A stretch of DNA of 6,471 nt, taken from positions 1-6,471 of the forward strand of contig JAOPVD010000072.1 in the NCBI GenBank assembly GCA_025966295.1, written 5' to 3'. Made by a program: the position numbers and the translations under genes. The notes under the pieces are model-generated. The model was given only the letters and a program-made list of their open reading frames with translations, made no database searches and had not been told where the DNA came from. Positions 5,892 to 6,471 of this stretch are shown in pieces. Source of the stretch: Frankiales bacterium. GTDB taxonomy: Bacteria > Actinomycetota > Actinomycetes > Mycobacteriales > SCTD01. Position 1 is the stretch's first letter, and each line of letters opens with the position of its first letter.

Positions 5892-6302
5892 ATGGACAGC
5901 GTCCGACGCATCGCCCTGATCGCCCACGACAACAACAAGCCGGACATGCTGGAGTGGGCCCGCTTCAACCGACACCGCTTGACCGGCCACGAGCTGTTCG
6001 CCACGGCGACGACCGGCCGCCTGCTGCAGGAGGACCTGTCGCTCGCGGTGACGTGCTTCCGCAGCGGGCCGTACGGCGGCGACCAGCAGATCGGTGCCCG
6101 CATCGCCGAGGGGCTGATCGACCTGCTGGTGTTCTTCTGGGACCCGCTCGAGCCGCACCCGCACGACCCGGACGTCAAGGCGCTCCTGCGGGTCGCGGTC
6201 GTCTGCAACATCCCGGTGGCCTGCAACCGGGCCACCGCCGACTTCATGATCTCGTCGCCGCTGATGAGCCGCCCGCACCTGGCCCGGCCGCGGGTGGCGT
6301 AG
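5892..6302 (+). CDS. mgsA: Methylglyoxal synthase
   Basis: The enzyme converts dihydroxyacetone phosphate to methylglyoxal and phosphate, a bypass of lower glycolysis under phosphate limitation or sugar-phosphate excess. The 136-residue protein aligns well with E. coli MgsA with an offset of seven: His12-Asp13 (E. coli 19-20), the phosphate-binding TATTG (38-42), SGPYGGDQQ with catalytic Asp64 (71), FFWDPL, HDPDVKALLR with His91 (98), Asp94 (101) and Arg100 (107), then ATADFMISSP. The ATG at 5892 is chosen because the family begins with the first strand here. The run of five G bases (5886-5890) is closer than ideal. The last dozen residues (SRPHLARPRVA) differ from the usual YxxYL-type helix and give a slightly short C-terminus. 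It follows the DsbA-like gene and converges on a partial gene after three bases. Confidence 0.96.
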   Translation: MDSVRRIALIAHDNNKPDMLEWARFNRHRLTGHELFATATTGRLLQEDLSLAVTCFRSGPYGGDQQIGARIAEGLIDLLVFFWDPLEPHPHDPDVKALLRVAVVCNIPVACNRATADFMISSPLMSRPHLARPRVA

Positions 6303-6305
6303 CCG

Positions 6306-6471
6306 CTAGGACGGCGTCGGCAGCGGCAGGCCGGGCACCCCTGACGGGCTGCTCCGGCCGGGGCTCGGCGGCAGGGACCCCGACGGCGGCGCCGTCGGGG
6401 TCCGCGACGGTGTCGGCGTCGGCGCGGTGCGCTGCGGCGTGGGTGTCGCGGTCCGGGCCGGCGTGGCGGGT
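6306..6471 (-). CDS. Proline/threonine-rich C-terminal tail of a partial protein
   Basis: A frame entering from the right edge runs 54 codons to a TAG at 6308-6306. The visible residues are almost entirely Pro, Thr, Ser, Ala and Gly with a few Arg (for example TPTPQRTAPTPTPSRTPT), ending in LPLPTPS. This is the kind of disordered tail or linker found at the C-terminus of actinobacterial membrane, secreted or regulatory proteins. No domain is visible, so function cannot be given. Support comes from the open frame, the low-complexity but biased composition, and the tight three-base gap to mgsA. Low-complexity GC-rich DNA can also stay open by chance, so confidence is moderate. Confidence 0.6.
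   Translation of the reverse strand, partial: PATPARTATPTPQRTAPTPTPSRTPTAPPSGSLPPSPGRSSPSGVPGLPLPTPS
6375..6403. repeat. Perfect 13-base-pair hairpin with 3-base loop
   Basis: GGACCCCGACGGC (6375-6387) and GCCGTCGGGGTCC (6391-6403) are exact reverse complements around a GGC loop. It lies 72 bases after the mgsA stop, inside the coding tail of the opposing gene. No T-run follows on either strand. It could stop mgsA transcription or be a by-product of repetitive Pro/Thr/Ser codons. Confidence 0.6.

Overview
The window is gene-dense, very GC-rich DNA (roughly 70% or more by eye) with strong G/C third-position bias, GTG as well as ATG starts, and long antisense shadow reading frames. This fits the chromosome of a high-GC actinomycete. 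The genus cannot be fixed from the sequence. No rRNA, tRNA, CRISPR array, transposase or phage gene was seen. Every interval between genes is shorter than 150 bases.

Region 1 (1-2926) is the most coherent unit. A TetR-family repressor gene and a short-chain dehydrogenase (SDR) gene run leftward and overlap by four bases (GTGA). A class B flavin monooxygenase of the Baeyer-Villiger type runs rightward from the same 71-base intergenic region. That region is AT-rich compared with its surroundings and holds a two-tier dyad (1384-1431) overlapping a plausible promoter, so it looks like the operator controlling both directions. The layout resembles the mycobacterial ethR/ethA pair with an added SDR. 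A reasonable hypothesis is a ligand-induced alcohol-to-ketone-to-ester oxidation module. The substrate is unknown and any esterase lies outside the window.

Region 2 (2939-4266) holds a small ABM-fold protein gene (leftward), a 65-base inverted repeat with 13-base perfect ends, an NADPH-type SDR related to the RhlG/FabG group (rightward), and a 45-residue two-CxxC protein (leftward) whose stop codon abuts the SDR stop. Region 3 (4347-5833) holds a gene of a family usually labelled '3-methyladenine DNA glycosylase' in actinobacteria (leftward) and a cytosolic CPFC DsbA-like protein (rightward). Region 4 (5892-6471) holds methylglyoxal synthase (mgsA, rightward) and, converging on it, the proline-rich C-terminal end of a gene that starts beyond the window.

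Most of the window reads as ordinary housekeeping and accessory metabolism. The points most worth a second look are the divergent operator and its oxidation module, the 65-base inverted repeat, the tiny zinc-binding candidate, and the poorly characterised glycosylase-labelled family.
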